A DNA stretch of 64,000 nt from positions 659,622,215 to 659,686,214 of the forward strand of contig NC_134355.1 of assembly GCF_048569485.1 (NCBI RefSeq), read 5' to 3'. Every line of letters starts with the position of its first letter. Position 1 is the first letter of the stretch. The notes under the pieces are model-generated. The model worked only from the letters and a program-made list of their open reading frames with translations. It was not told where the DNA came from and searched no databases. Of the stretch, positions 1 through 12,039 are shown piece after piece. The DNA comes from Anomaloglossus baeobatrachus (lineage: Eukaryota; Chordata; Amphibia; Anura; Aromobatidae). A program made the translations under genes and the position numbers.

Positions 1-790
1 TCCTTTGCTAACTCTCTTCTTATTTAAGTCCTGATCTGATTGCAGGCTGTTGCCGGATGTCAGTTGTTCTTTGTATCTCCAGCCTGCTTAATCCTGCTTT
101 ATACCACATCTACTCCAGATAAGTGCTTGCTCTTTATTTATTGTCTGGTTCTTTTGCTTATCTGGGTTTGTCATTTGTTGTGGTTGGTTTCAGTTTATTT
201 CCTTCCAGGGATTTTCCCCCTCAGTGGATTGTTGAGGAACTCCCTGCAGTTCTGTGTGGAGTATAGCTCCTTTGGGTCCATGTGTTTGTGGCTTGTTGAA
301 ATTGTTGTAATTCTTGTTTTCTGTTCATTGGTATGACAGGGGCACCTGGTATAGGACGGAGTTCAGGTCGAGCGATCTGATGGCCTTTTTGAACTATCAG
401 GAAGTTGGTATTTTGCAGGGTTTTTCTCTGGCCACCATCAGTCCCTTTCCTGTCCTTTCCTATTTTAGTCAGCGGGGGCCTCACCTTTTGCTAATCCTGT
501 CATCTACCTGTGTATTGTGTTTTTCCTATATCACCGCAGTCTTTGAATGTGGGGTCTTGCTATTCTTGTCTATTTTCTGAGGCAGAGAGTTATTCATCTT
601 TCTTACCTTTAGGATAGTTAGTTCTCCGGCTGGGTTCGCGGTGCACAGGATGTTAGTTCACCCCTCGGCTACTTCTAGTTGTGATGGTTAGTAAGGGGAT
701 GGCGGCCAGATTAGTTGCTAATGCTCTTGTCACCTTTTGCCAATGATTTCTGGTGGTCTTCCATGGTTCCGGATCATAACACGGGTGCTT
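1..790 (+). repeat. LTR-retroelement-like dispersed repeat (edge of window)
   Basis: T-rich, pyrimidine-biased sequence without a convincing coding frame. Its style (long T/G-rich tract, then a block ending near the words 'tggttccggatcataac') matches LTR or LTR-flanking sequence of Gypsy-type elements that I recall from frog genomes, and it resembles the tracts at 41340-41790 and 56300-56810 here. The left end is cut by the window. I cannot identify primer-binding or polypurine sites, so the family assignment is inference. No intact gene is present. Confidence 0.35.
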
Positions 791-814
791 ATGCCGCCCT
801 GCATGGCTGCTCAA

Positions 815-1120
815 ATATTTTGCATTGTGGTGGTGGGCATGGGGCAGGCAGTGTTAGTAGTAGTCATGGTTGCAGGGGACGACAAGCCACAGCACAGCTG
901 GTCGCTAACCCCTTGTTTCCCTGTCGCTGCACCACACACAGAACTCCGTAACAGTTCAGGTGACACCATATTCTCTTTCTCAGGAAATAAAGTCCAGTCA
1001 AGGTTTCTTTTCTCAAAGAAGAAAACTTTATTTTCGTCTATCTTCTGCATCACCTCAGTCCACGCTTCACCGGTACCGGTACTCTTCCCATAGGGGTTGC
1101 TTAACTCCTTCCTACTCATT
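815..1120 (+). repeat. Direct repeat, copy 1 of 2
   Basis: About 300 bp that recurs in the same orientation at 3485-3790 with clear similarity, including shared blocks 'ggaaataaagtccagtcaag' and 'ccacgcttc'. The two copies bracket 2.4 kb. They could be the terminal repeats of a nonautonomous retroelement or two independent copies of one dispersed repeat. No TG...CA ends or target duplication could be fixed. Confidence 0.6.
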
Positions 1121-1493
1121 TGGCAGCTATCCATATTCCAGGCACCTGTGTTCTATCTGTCACCTCTAGGCCTCTCATTCCTTCACTACACTTCACACTG
1201 GCACTGACCAGTTCATTAAGCCCGTTGACCCACTTCACCCCACCCACAGGGGACACTAAAACGTACGAAGGGATGCAACCAACAGGGCTCTCCCAACTGT
1301 GCTCAGGCCATCTAGACATACCCTTATCCTTGAGGGCGCACTGACCTTCAGTTAGTGAAGAAGTCGTTGAGTATCACGAACCAGGTAATACAGATGCCAG
1401 ACCCCTGACCGTCAGACTAAAACCTTCTCCTTGGGGATGCAGTTGAACAATCCAGATGGATCCCGCGTGTCACGGCCGCAGGGGTGACTCTTA

Positions 1494-2052
1494 AGGGGGC
1501 TTTACACGCTGCGACATCGCTAACGATATATCCTCGGGGTCACGGTGTTTGTGATGCACATCCGGTATCGTTAGCGACGTCGCAGAGCGTGACAGGCTGG
1601 AGCGACCTACAACGATTGCAAAAAAGACAAAAATCGTTTGTTTTGGAGAGGTCATTTAATTACAAAAAATCGTTGTCAGGTAAGTAGCAATGTTGTTCCT
1701 CGTTCCTATGTGTGACACCACTGGAGCGACAAACATCTCCTTACCTCTGTCCCACTGGCAATGAGGAAGGAAGTAGATGGGCGGGATGTTCGGCCCGCTC
1801 ATCTCCGCCCCTCCGCTTCTATTGGCCAGCCACTTAGTGACGCCGCAGTGACGTTGCTATGACACCGAATGCACCTCCCCCTTGAAGGAGGGATTGTTCG
1901 GCGGTCACAGCGACGTTGCTGAAAAGGTATGTGCGTGTGACGCTGCCGTAGCGATATTGTTCGCTACTGCAGAGATCACACAATATCGCACACATGACGG
2001 GGGCGGGTGCTATCACTATAGCTAGCGATGTCGTAGTGTGTAAAGCACCCTT
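1494..2052. mobile_element. MITE, family A (TA-flanked), copy 1
   Basis: The terminal inverted repeats begin AGGGGGCTTTACACGCTGCG and end with its imperfect complement (GTGTGTAAAGCACCCT). A TA dinucleotide flanks each end (1492-1493 and 2053-2054). The interior is CpG-rich and carries the family's hallmark 'ctcatctccgcccctccgct' block. There is no coding potential. Related copies lie at 16906, 19929, 22644, 24463 and 37786. The TA target suggests mobilisation by a Tc1/mariner-type or other TA-targeting transposase (inference). Confidence 0.85.
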
Positions 2053-3484
2053 TAGGGTCAGAATTCTACAAATTGGGGGTTCTTATCAGCAAATCTCCTC
2101 AGAGACTCTCCTGCTGTTTACTTCCTATCTCACCCTTTTATACATGCTGCTCTCCTCTTCCTTAACTCTTTCTCTGCTCACCCAGGTGCCAAGACAGCCG
2201 TGCTACCACACTGCCGCCTGATGGCCGTTGACATAACATACCATTCAACATATACATTAGACAGCATTATACATAACCTTGGATGTGCCGGCTACTTCTG
2301 CAGGGTGGGCATAATCCTGACCTCCCTAGATTTCCCCCTTCCTTAAGCTAGGCTATACCGGCCGATTACATACAGGGGCCGGCACACACACATTTTACCC
2401 ACCACCCAGCAGACATCCCACCGCTTACTGAGCAGTCTTCCCAAACTGCTCCAGGTCACCACCTCTGCTGTGGGCTCCTATATCTCAAACAATACATTTT
2501 TTCCTTATACATTTTTCATTACATATTCATCACCCAAATACGTATACATACACCAGTACTTTACAATGTAAAACACAACTTTAACAACAATTCCATGGCT
2601 TTTAAGACCGAACTTCAAACTTTGGGCAACTGCTCTGCATAAAACCGCATGAAAATAAAAAACAAAAAATAAACCGCAACCGAACCGTAGAAAGTTTCTT
2701 TCTTCTGCAGAGTTCTCAGAGAACAAGTTCCATCTCTGGCCACCTTTTTCAACGTTGCAAAGTCCAAACCCATAACCAGTCACTGCCCAACTCTCCATTC
2801 TAACTCTTCCTTGAGCCCAGCAGTACTTGAAGACAAACACAGGGGCCCACATTTAAACACATCCTTAATAGTAAACTAAACCGACAAGGTGGCAGCAGCC
2901 TGCTCACTCCTGGCTCCCCAAGTGAAAGTTCAAAGCCGCATTGTCCCCCTGGGAAATGCCAAGGACCGCCGTAGCGGCCGACACATTACCCATCTCCATT
3001 CGACCGTATGTAAAACAGGCCGCTGCACCGCCACCACTATTGTGGTGGGACATCCACCGGGCTTCTCTTCCTTCACAAGGCCCATGTCTCCTCTCCATCT
3101 TTTCTTAAGATTTCTTCTCTTCGGGTCTCTTGCGGTTTCTGATTTCTGGGGTACAGCTAGGAGATCCCCTGTACGCGGCCACTCCTCTGGAGGTATGGTC
3201 TTTTCTTTAAACCGCACCAGGCTTTCGCCTTTTCATCCAGCCCGCTGCATCCTGTACTGCAGCTGCGGGTGTGGTTTTCTCTCAGGGCTCTCCCCAACAG
3301 TCACTGTATCTCCAGGGAGTGGGCTACTGTTTCATGCCGTTGCGCCACCCATGCTGGGCTTGTTGCCTTGCTCTGATGACTGCCACCATCTTAAATCCTC
3401 GCAGCCGCGTACTTTCTCTTCTCACTACCGTGTGGGCACTGGCAGGGACAAGGCACGGGAGTCCATCCTACTGACTATGCCAAA
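2053..3484. other. Non-coding stretch between the two direct repeats
   Basis: No gene is recognised. Open frames here, up to 208 codons, show no family motif, no splice context and no codon bias I can defend. The segment is probably the body of a dispersed repeat, since its flanks are the direct repeats at 815-1120 and 3485-3790. Confidence 0.4.
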
Positions 3485-3790
3485 ATGGTGGTGGGCACGG
3501 GGCAGGCAGTGTTAGTAGTAGTCATGGTTGCAGGGGATGACAGGCCGCAGCATAGCTGGTCATTATCCCCTTGCCTCCCTGTCGTTATACCACACACAGG
3601 AGAACTTCGTAACAGTTCAGGCAACACCATATTCTCTTTCCCAGGAAATAAAGTCCAGTCAAGGTTTCTTTTCTCAAACAAGCAAACTTTACCTTCCTTT
3701 ATCTTCTGCATTACCTCGGTCCACGCTTCGCCGGTACTGGTACTCTTAGGGTTCCTTACATCCTTCCCTCTCATACACAATTTGGACACA
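3485..3790 (+). repeat. Direct repeat, copy 2 of 2
   Basis: Second copy of the repeat at 815-1120, same orientation. It is collinear from 'gtggtgggca' through 'cacgcttc' to about 3780, after which the copies diverge. See copy 1 for alternatives. Confidence 0.6.
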
Positions 3791-3849
3791 ACCCTGACTC
3801 CCCTACAGCATCACTGTACACAAATTTATCATGTCCCTCTTGAAACATG

Positions 3850-4740
3850 TACAGTGAGAGGCCAGAAGCAACCATAAATGGAAAACTAAATAGCTTCTTG
3901 GAGTATCCAAGTAGGGAGTCTGGATAGGCTTGGACGAGGTACAGGCAGGGTCAGGACCCGAACCAGGTGTCAACAGGCAGGAGGGGCTGTAAACAGGTAC
4001 AGGTAGGAACAGGACAGGACTGGACAGAACAAGCTGGACAGGACAAGCAGGACAGGATGGGATGGGTGACCTGACAACTGGATAACAGAACTCAACTGAC
4101 TAGGAACAGATGGTGTTGAACAGGCCCCTCCCCAGGTGGGAGCGTGCACTAAATTCCCAGTGCCTCTCATTACTAGGAGTGGCGCGCTGGCCCTTTAAGA
4201 GAGAGGCAGCGGTGCATGCGCATTCCCTAGGAGTGGTCCCGTTGGTTCTGTGATGAACCCACAGACTCCGGGAAGGGTCTTCCATGTGGAAGAGCTCTGA
4301 AACGCCATGCAGCATAGAGGAAGCCGGCCACGGTGTTCAGTAACAGCGCATCCCTGCAAGGAGTGAAGGGACATAGCGCTACACATTGTAGCTTAGCAGG
4401 TTGACTGATTATAGTTGAGTAGGAGTCATCCTATTAGCCAAGTTTAGATCTTGCATCACGGCCGTGCAAAACATTGCCTCAGTGGGGCATAATTGACAAG
4501 GAAAGTGTCTGGCTGAAACTGCTTCTGTCCCGACTGGAATACATTTCTTGCACTGGCACATAACAGCTGAGAGATCAGAAATGTCTGGTCTCTTAATGAA
4601 TTTGGTGCATCTTACTCCAGTGAATCCTTGATCCAGAGTGCTGTGCAAAACACCAATCTTTATGAACTAACATTTATCCATTGCCTCCAAGCAAACAATT
4701 AGCTGCAACATTTTTTGGAGCAAAAAAACAAAAAACAAAA
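3850..4740. other. Non-coding; short acagg-type tandem tract
   Basis: A simple tract built from 'acaggacagg'-like words runs from about 3930 to 4080. It is followed by a block reading 'gcgcgctggccctttaagag', a phrase I associate with dispersed frog repeats. No gene or complete element boundary is visible. Confidence 0.35.
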
Positions 4741-4744
4741 ACAA

Positions 4745-6003
4745 AACCAGAGCAGCCTCAATAAAAAGCACGTGTGGTGCCCTGGACAAGCCAGGATGTC
4801 ACAGGTACTGCAACAACACACCCCACACCCCGGTTAGGCACATCAGTCACACACAAATCCTTGTTGCCTCCCTCCAGGGGCTGATGTCCACACCAGGTGG
4901 GGTGGAGCCAGGCGGTTGGCCCCACCCACTGAGGAGTACACAGTCTTGGAGGCGGGAAAGGAAGGGAGTTTAGCTCGGGCAGAGCTAGAGAGTAGTTTGG
5001 AGTAGAAAGGGAGAGGAGTAAAGTAGTAGTGGAGGAGCAGACTGACCGTGTCCGGGTACGTGGCCCGGGCACCTACAGCAAGGTTGGCAGACGGTGGTGA
5101 CCGTCTGCAGGAGGGGCCAATCGACGCGGTACCGTAGGACTGGGGACGGACGGTGGCCCGCCGGTACCGAACCGGGGAGCGAAGAGAAGCCAGCACCATT
5201 CGGCAGGGCTTACGGACCCCGACCAGGCTTGGAGTCGCCGTAAAACTGGTCAAATCCGTTAGCGACGGGAACCTCCGGGGTTTCCCAGCAGCAAAGACCC
5301 GATTGAAGGCAACCGCTCAACCATGAAGGGAAATACAGTCACCGCCAAGGCTACAGTTCCCAGGGCCAGAGCCTGCGGGCAAAAGGGGCTCCCTCGGCAT
5401 CTATCCATGCTGGGGAGCGGGTTACCTGTGGGAAGCCATCGGGGCCGAAAACACACTACAGGTGCAGGGAAAGGCAGTCACCGCCAACCTACCGGGAGTG
5501 ACCACCGCAGCCGTCTGCAGAACCCGTCCATGCAGCCGTTTGTTTTACCAGAGACTCCGTGTACGTTACTGGCTGAGTGAGTACCACAGTGCCGTCTGGC
5601 ACCGCGCTGCCCCCGCGACCCTACACCTCACCAAACCCTGCCATCCACTCTCCAGTCACCCCATACCGGGCCCCGGGACCACCCAAACCCCTACCCACGG
5701 AGGGGAGAAAAACATCTTGGCTGCTCCCCGTCATCGCTCCCGGGATCCCCGTCCAGAGCAGCGGTGGTGTCCCAACCTCACCACAAACCGTGGGTGGCAT
5801 CACGAACCGACTTCCCCAATCCCAAAAACTTCCCCCTTTCACTCACGGGCGAGGAGTGCCGCTCGAGCCCCCCGGATCCGGCCCACCGCTCGAGCCACCG
5901 AGCAGCGAGCAGCAAGCAGGAGGCTGCAGCAGCGCCGGACCCGAGCGCCAGCGAGAGAGTGCAGCAGCGACGGCCCCCTCCCCGCCGCGACACACATATG
6001 TGT
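4745..6003 (+). repeat. GC-rich dispersed repeat, possibly LTR-like
   Basis: GC-rich block with overlapping open frames (up to 181 codons) that match no family I know. It contains 'gggtggcatcacgaac', resembling 'ggtggcatctcgaaa' in the repeat at 45730-46790 and 'gacgccacctgcgggttgc' near 56972. This suggests a shared repeat class, perhaps LTRs of one retroelement superfamily. It directly abuts the target duplication of the large hAT element. Confidence 0.35.
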
Positions 6004-6011
6004 GTAAAGGC
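6004..6011. repeat. Target site duplication (left) of large hAT
   Basis: GTAAAGGC, repeated exactly at 16612-16619. Eight bases is the hAT-superfamily target-duplication length. Confidence 0.85.
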
Positions 6012-6375
6012 TAGAGATGAGCGAACCGGTCGCGGTTCGGCTCAAGGTCGGTTCGCCGAACGGACGTCCCGTTCAAGTTCGGCTCGTCGAACGTTCAACG
6101 AACCGAACTCGAACTGCATAGGAAACAATGGCAGGCAATCACAAACACATAAAAACACCTAGAAAACACCCTCAAAGGTGTCCAAAAGGTGACAAACAAC
6201 TCACAACACAACACAAACACATGGGAAAGTGACAAGGACATATACTCATGCGAAAACAAAAGAGCTGGACAAGGAAAAAGAGGACACACAGATATATGAG
6301 TATATGCAAGGAAACATCGATGCCATTACTGTGCAACTTGAGCCCTGCTCATTTTAGGCTTCCAATCTGGATAAA

Positions 6376-6606
6376 TTGCCTGAAATTGCCACGTACGCCT
6401 TGGGGATCTTGTCGTGTCCTGCAGCCAGCGTTCTCTCGGAACCTGTCTTCAGTGCTGCTGGGGGTCTGCTGGCAGATAAGCACACGCGTCTGTCCACTGA
6501 CAATGTGGACATGGCTCTCAGAGGACTTTTCTTCCCCTGGGTCAGCCAGGGGAGGCGAAAGGCACGCGTATTTTTGAGAGTGCTTCATGCAAAGCATCTT
6601 TTTCAT
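6376..6606 (+). pseudogene. hAT transposase C-terminal dimerisation fragment
   Basis: The translation contains LSCPAASVLSEPVFSAAGG and LLADKHTRLSTDNVDMAL, the conserved C-terminal (hATC-type) dimerisation region, where the family usually reads SVLSERVFSAAG and ...RLSTDNVDML. In a working transposase this lies at the end of the protein, but here it precedes the core. The following 220-bp tandem array begins inside this segment. It encodes no complete protein. Confidence 0.8.
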
Positions 6607-7805
6607 CTTGAAAATTGGGTCAACTGATGCCAGTCAAGTGGGGTGTGTGTGGCCCAATTAGTGACAACGAGGGAGACTGTGGTTGGAGTCCCCTCGCTGT
6701 GTTTCTAAAAGAACCAAGATGAACAAGTCATGGCTCTCAGAGGACTTTTCTTCCCCTGGGTCAGCCAGGGGACGGGAAAGGCACGTGTATTTTTGAGAGT
6801 GCTTCATGCAAAGCATCTTTTTCTTTTTCAAAAGGGGGGTCAACTGATGCCAGTCAAGTGGGGTGTGTGTGGCCCAATTAGTGGAAACGAGGGAGACTGT
6901 GGTTGGAGTCCCCTCGCTGTGTTTCTAAAAGAACCAAGATGAACAAGTCATGGCTCTCAGAGGACTTTTCTTCCCCTGGGTCAGCCAGGGGACGGGAAAG
7001 GCACGCGTATTTTTGAGAGTGCTTCATGCAAAGCATCTTTTTCTTTTTCAAAAGGGGGGTCAACTGATGCCAGTCAAGTGGGGTGTGTGTGCCCCAATTA
7101 GTGGCAACGAGGGAGACTGTGGTTGGAGTCCCCTCGCTGTGTTTCTAAAAGAACCAAGATGAACAAGTCATGGCTCTCAGAGGACTTTTCTTCCCCTGGG
7201 TCAGCCAGGGGACGGGAAAGGCACGTGTATTTTTGAGAGTGCTTCATGCAAAGCATCTTTTTCTTTTTCAAAAGGGGGGTCAACTGATGCCAGTCAAGTG
7301 GGGTGTGTGTGGCCCAATTAGTGGCAACGAGGGAGACTGTGGTTGGAGTCCCCTCGCTGTGTTTCTAAAAGAACCAAAATGAACAAATCATGGCTCTCAG
7401 AGGACTTTTCTTCCCCTGGGTCAACCAGGGGACGGGAAAGGCATGCGTATTTTTGAGAGTGCTTCATGCAAAGCATCTTTTTCATCTTGAAAATTGGGTC
7501 AACTGATGCCAGTCAAGTGGAGTGTGTGTGGCCCAATTAGTGGAAACGAGGGAGGCTGTGGTTGGAGTCCCCTCGCTGTGTTTCTAAAAGAACCAAGATG
7601 AACAAGTCATGGCTCTCAGAGGACTTTTCTTCCCCTGGGTCAGCCAGGGGACGGGAAAGGCACGCGTATTTTTGAGAGTGCTTCATGCAAAGCATCTTTT
7701 TCTTTTTCAAAAGAGGGGTCAACTGATGCCAGTCAAGTGGGGTGTGTGTGGCCCAATTAGTGGCAACGAGGGAGACTGTGGTTGGAGTCCCCTCGCTGTG
7801 TTTTA
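6511..7805 (+). repeat. 220-bp tandem array, six units
   Basis: Units start at the repeated 'atggctctcagaggac' at about 6511, 6730, 6950, 7170, 7390 and 7609, with a 219-220 bp period. Units 2, 3, 4 and 6 are nearly identical; units 1 and 5 share a variant 'catcttgaaaattgggtc' block. Each unit includes the tail of the hAT C-terminal coding segment, so the array arose by local amplification within the transposon. The high similarity implies recent expansion or gene conversion. Confidence 0.92.
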
Positions 7806-8440
7806 CATGATTTTCGAAGGGCATGACATGCCTAAGAGGTTGAGTTTCATCATCTGCAACTTGTTGGCAACAGAAAGGCTGCCTTTACACCTTTTTGAGA
7901 CCGAGGATTTTTGAGACCTTATGCCCATTGCAGTGCCCCAAGAGCCGATGGCCAGTCGTCACTCCTTCTCCAAGAAAGGCGTGCCCGCGCTACCACAGTA
8001 GGTCGCACACAACCTCACCGATTCCTTGAGAAACTCTGTGTGTGACAGGGTGCATTTCAACACAGATACTTGGACCAGTAAGCATGGACAGGGGAGTTAC
8101 ATGTTGCTGACTGGGCACTGGGTAACTATGGTGAGAGATGGAGAAGGGTTTGCTGTACAAGTCTTGCCGTCCCCACGACTTGTGTGTCAATCCTTCCTCT
8201 GTATGTACAAGTTCCTCCACTGCTTCTGCCTCCTCAACCTCGTGTGGGTCCTCCACCTCGGCCCAAACCCTGTGTGGTCAGGCCACCCTTCCTTGTAACT
8301 GCGCCCAAGGAATCCCACACACCTCCTTACTATGCTGGCAGCAGAGCTCAAGGCCATCAGGCGGTCAAATGTTTACTTTGAAATGTAGGGGAAATGTGAG
8401 ACACCGCTGAGGAATTGTAGATGGTTAGCTCTGGAGAGTG
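7805..8440 (+). pseudogene. hAT transposase core, first part
   Basis: Reads LSFIICNLLATERLPLHLFE, then NSVCDRVHFNTDTWTSKHGQ and GSYMLLTGHWV. The TDTW block contains the first catalytic aspartate of hAT transposases. Frames are broken in this segment (a stop follows LFETEDF and another precedes VAHNLTDSL). It joins the fragment at 8461 onward. Confidence 0.75.
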
Positions 8441-8460
8441 AGACCGAGTTTCATCAATGG

Positions 8461-8690
8461 TTGTCTCCACTCAACCAGCAGTCAGGGAAGGTCGGGTGCG
8501 ACAATGATGCAAACCAGTCTGCGACCCTTCTTCAGGGCAATGTGACACACATGCCTTGTATAGCTCACGTGTTGAACCTGGTTGTCCAGCAATTTTTAAA
8601 ACACTATCCCGGCCTACATGGCCTTCTGCAGAGAGCACGGTGTAATGCCTGCCTGGATCGACACACTCAGATGGGCTGTAAAGGATAGGC
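8461..8690 (+). pseudogene. hAT transposase core, middle segment, copy 1
   Basis: Contains CDNDANQSATLLQGNVTHMP and CIAHVLNLVVQQFL, the conserved C..H / AHxLNL region of hAT cores. A second diverged version lies at 9103-9290, so this domain is duplicated around a 400-bp inserted repeat. Confidence 0.75.
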
Positions 8691-9102
8691 TAGAGGCAAG
8701 CCACTCACCAAGCTGGACACCCAGAACCCTGAAACCCTTTAACCCCTATACAGTGATTTGGAATTACACAGGGCCCAAGTTGATCAATACCTGTGGAAGG
8801 CTGCAGTTCCAGAGAATAGTAGTCATGCAGGGTCAAAAACATTAATTGAGGAAGAGGAACAGAATGGGATGGCCAGGACTTAATCAGAAAACAAGCAGAG
8901 GTGAAATGCGGATCGGCCAACGAGGTACATAAACAGCAAGCAGGAAACGTAGTCAGGTAACAAGCACACAAAATCATAAAACTGAACTGGGGGTAACAGT
9001 AACAAGAGGTTCATAGCTTTGTCTGGCAGTGGTCTGCAGACAGGAGGGGCCTAAAAAAGGGTGTGGTGTCTTCCCATTGGGACCAGAGTACAAATTGATT
9101 GA
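8690..9102. repeat. Dispersed repeat inside hAT (copy 1; copy 2 at about 42412-43010)
   Basis: Shares 'agaaccctgaaacccttta', 'acctgtggaaggctg', 'gcagggtc' and 'gggtgtggtgtcttcccatt' in the same order and spacing with 42412-43010. It separates the two versions of the hAT core segment. Family unknown; an LTR-type origin is possible. Confidence 0.6.
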
Positions 9103-9290
9103 GTGGACTCCGTTGGTGACTTAACAGCCGTGTGCGGCAATGATGCAAACCTGTCTGCGGCCCTTCGTCAGGGCAATGTGACACACGGGCCTTGTATGGC
9201 TCACGTGTTGAATCTGATTCTCCAGCAATTTTTAAAATACCATCCCGGCCTACATGGCCTTGTGCAGCGGGCACGCTGCTATGTGCTCAC
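9103..9290 (+). pseudogene. hAT transposase core, middle segment, copy 2
   Basis: Reads VCGNDANLSAALRQGNVTHG then PCMAHVLNLILQQFLKYHPG, homologous to the 8461-8690 segment. Two versions on either side of a repeat suggest either a duplicated target or recombination between two hAT copies. Confidence 0.7.
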
Positions 9291-9479
9291 TTTCATCCTT
9301 CGCACCCAGCAGCTCAACAACTTTCATCGCTCCGGAAGTCTTAGGGTCTGGCAGTTAAACGCCGGAAATGCGATGTTCCGACACGCAGGAATTGGAATCT
9401 GCACATGTTGCAGCGTGTGTGGCAGCACCGCAGAGCCCTGCTGAAATACGGTATGACGTATACCCTGGGCTAACTTGAT

Positions 9480-10260
9480 CCAGAGGTGGTGCAGATCACG
9501 CTGCTGGAGTGGTGTCAGATCAAGGACCTATGCACCCTTCTACACAGTTTACAAATGTCGACGAAGATGTTTAGCACTGGCAATGCCATTCTCAGCGTAA
9601 CAATTCTGGTCATCTACATGATGGAGCACACTGTAAGCATTATTCGGAGTCAGGTATTGGTCCAAGAGAAAGGTGAGGAAGTACAGGAGGAGTTATATGC
9701 AGAAGGGATAATAAGATCTACAAGGTCCATAGGGTGAGCGGCACCTAGGCAGCAGTTATGGTGGGGGATAGGGATTAACAAGGGCGCATAGTATCAGCAA
9801 AAATTGTTGAGGAAGGTGCAGGAGCCATGAAGAAATGGAGGACGAACTTGCGATGGGCATGGAAGACTCAGCAGATGAGTGAGAGCTTGCTCACATTTCG
9901 GTTGTGCGAGGTTGCGGGGAGAGGGCAGAGGAAGGAGGCACGATTCTCACCTCTCTGCCACTAACACACCAAGGACTTGGTCCTCCTTGATGCACAAGAC
10001 ACATGAGCTCCTTCTTGCTGCACTACCTACAACATGACCCTCAGATTGTACGAATTCGAAGTAATGCTAACTACTGGGTTGCCACACTGTTAGATCCCCG
10101 GTACAAGACAAAATTTGGCGAAATAATTCCTGCCATAGAAAGGGACGCACGTATACAGGAGTATCGGCAGAAGGTGGTACGGATTCTTAGATCTGCTTTT
10201 CCAGTAAACACCAGTGCTGCACCGAGTGAATCTCAACGCTTTGTCATGGATAGGAGGAAA
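9480..10260 (+). pseudogene. hAT transposase core, distal part
   Basis: Translations include WCQIKDLCTLLHSLQMSTKM, a block around MFSTGNAILSVTILVIYMME, and farther on NYWVATLLDPRYKTKFGE. The ATLLDPRYK motif is a strong hAT landmark upstream of the C-terminal dimerisation region. Here it is followed by unrelated sequence instead of the dimerisation region, which lies at 6376. Frames are interrupted. Confidence 0.75.
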
Positions 10261-10689
10261 TGGTCTTTTACTTGTCCACATCTGAGGGACCGAGGGCTGG
10301 CTGCTGTGCTGAGATGGCATTGAGTACGGTGTCCCTGCAGAGTTGCACTTTTGGTCATATACAAAATGAGTTGAAAAAGGACAGATGCTGGTGGAAAGGG
10401 GAACAGGTGTGTTGGAAAGGGGAAAAAAGTTTTGGTCCGTGGGTTTGGTGGTTAAGCAAAAGTAACATTTGATGAAGAAACACCATCTGTTACGGTGGGA
10501 CTGGCAGATTTGGATAAGGTGGTATATATTATGTTACCGCTATATAACGAAAATTAATAAGAAAAGAAAGAGAAAGGTATATATCCCCATCAGCAGTCAG
10601 TGTCCATCGTGCTCCCAGATGGAAAAGGAGAGGTTGGCAACTGGAAGGTTTGGTGGAGGATACAGAGCTGTGTGGCTATGAAACTAATA

Positions 10690-12035
10690 GTAGCCTGAAC
10701 CAAGTTAGACGCCACTCGGATCTTGAGACTGGGAGCCCTGTTAGCGTCACAGGGTCCACACGCCCACCCAGCACAGGAACTCCCTGTTAACATCACAGGG
10801 GCCATTCAGTACGCTGACCGTGTGCATTGGGGCCACACCTGTGGACAGCAGGCGCATCAGCAGCAGCAGGCCTGTTAATGCCACTGGGCTGCACAAGCAG
10901 GACTTGTAGGACAGGAGCTGGTCTTAACTGTTCTGCGTTACCAACTGTGGTGGCGGCCTGCATCGACGCCCTATCCCTGCCTACCTCTGGCCTAAAGCCG
11001 CAATGGGTTCAACACATGGAGGTGTGCTCTTTCGGAGCATAATAGAAGACTGCGCACCTCCTTGTTGTCTCCAGCCCCTTTTATAACCTGGGTCCGCCCC
11101 AAACCAGGGTGGACCACAATGCACCTCCTGGAGACAAAAGCAGAGTGACACGTCATGAGTGGCATAACTAGCGTCCTATTTGGAACCGCAACTTCAATGA
11201 TGACCTCATGGCTGTCATGACCCAAAACCTCACCAGTCATCGTCTGACCATCAATAATGAGGTGACAAGTCATAGGGGCGGGCCTCTGCAAGCCATTTGG
11301 GAGTGGCCTGGCCACATCGTCAGGACACCTGATGCCCTGTGGTCTAAATGGGCCCCCCACATCAGGGGCAGGGCCAAAGAGTTCATTACCGAACCTAGTT
11401 TCTGATGCAGTAAGTGCCTGACCATGGTCAGTTGCATGAAATACAGTCTCTGAAAAAAGACTATCAGCTTTAGCATGGTGTCTAGGCACAACACAGGACT
11501 TAGACCCGGCACGGAATGTAAGTACCTGTGCAAAGAGGCTTTTCGCACTAAGTGTGGGAGCATGCGCTGTAGCCCGAAATGAAGACTTAGCCTCAGGAAT
11601 GGCACAGTCAGGCTGAGCATACTCACTAGGCGAAACACTGGAGTTAGGCTGCGGCTGGGGTTAATCGGCACACGCATGCGCACTAGCTGCCTCTCCACAC
11701 TTAGACGTGGAGGAGAAAGCAGCCAGCTGGACAACCCGAGGCACAGGCCTAAATGGCAGCTGATGCCTGGGCGCAACTGAAACCGCAGCAGGCTGCTTGC
11801 GTTTAAGGCGTCACCGTTTTGTAACAACAAATACCATCCAAAAGAACAGGTGTACTTCTTCCCATGGATAATCTGATATGATCCCTTTTTTCATGGACAC
11901 GACCATTGCTAACAAATGTAGATGAGGCCAAAACAGCAGCTGCTTCAATGGATCTGAAGTGCTCCATAAAGTGGCCTCTCCTCCACCCCAATTTCAAGAT
12001 CCCAAATACTCCATTCCTCTGTGGTGTCAATCCAA
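10690..12035. other. Unassigned sequence inside the hAT element
   Basis: Repetitive-looking, moderately GC-rich. The longest minus-strand frames (165 and 186 codons within 10992-11830) match no family I recognise and are likely fortuitous. It separates core and N-terminal modules, so it is probably inserted or captured sequence. Confidence 0.35.
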
Positions 12036-12039
12036 TCGC

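Noticed and set aside
5462-6014. Two overlapping proline/arginine-rich frames (181 and 145 codons)
   Set aside because: GC-rich repeat sequence with several frames open at once; no conserved domain and no splice or start support.
10992-11830. Minus-strand frames of 165 and 186 codons
   Set aside because: Overlap each other in different frames within repeat-like sequence in the hAT; no recognisable family.
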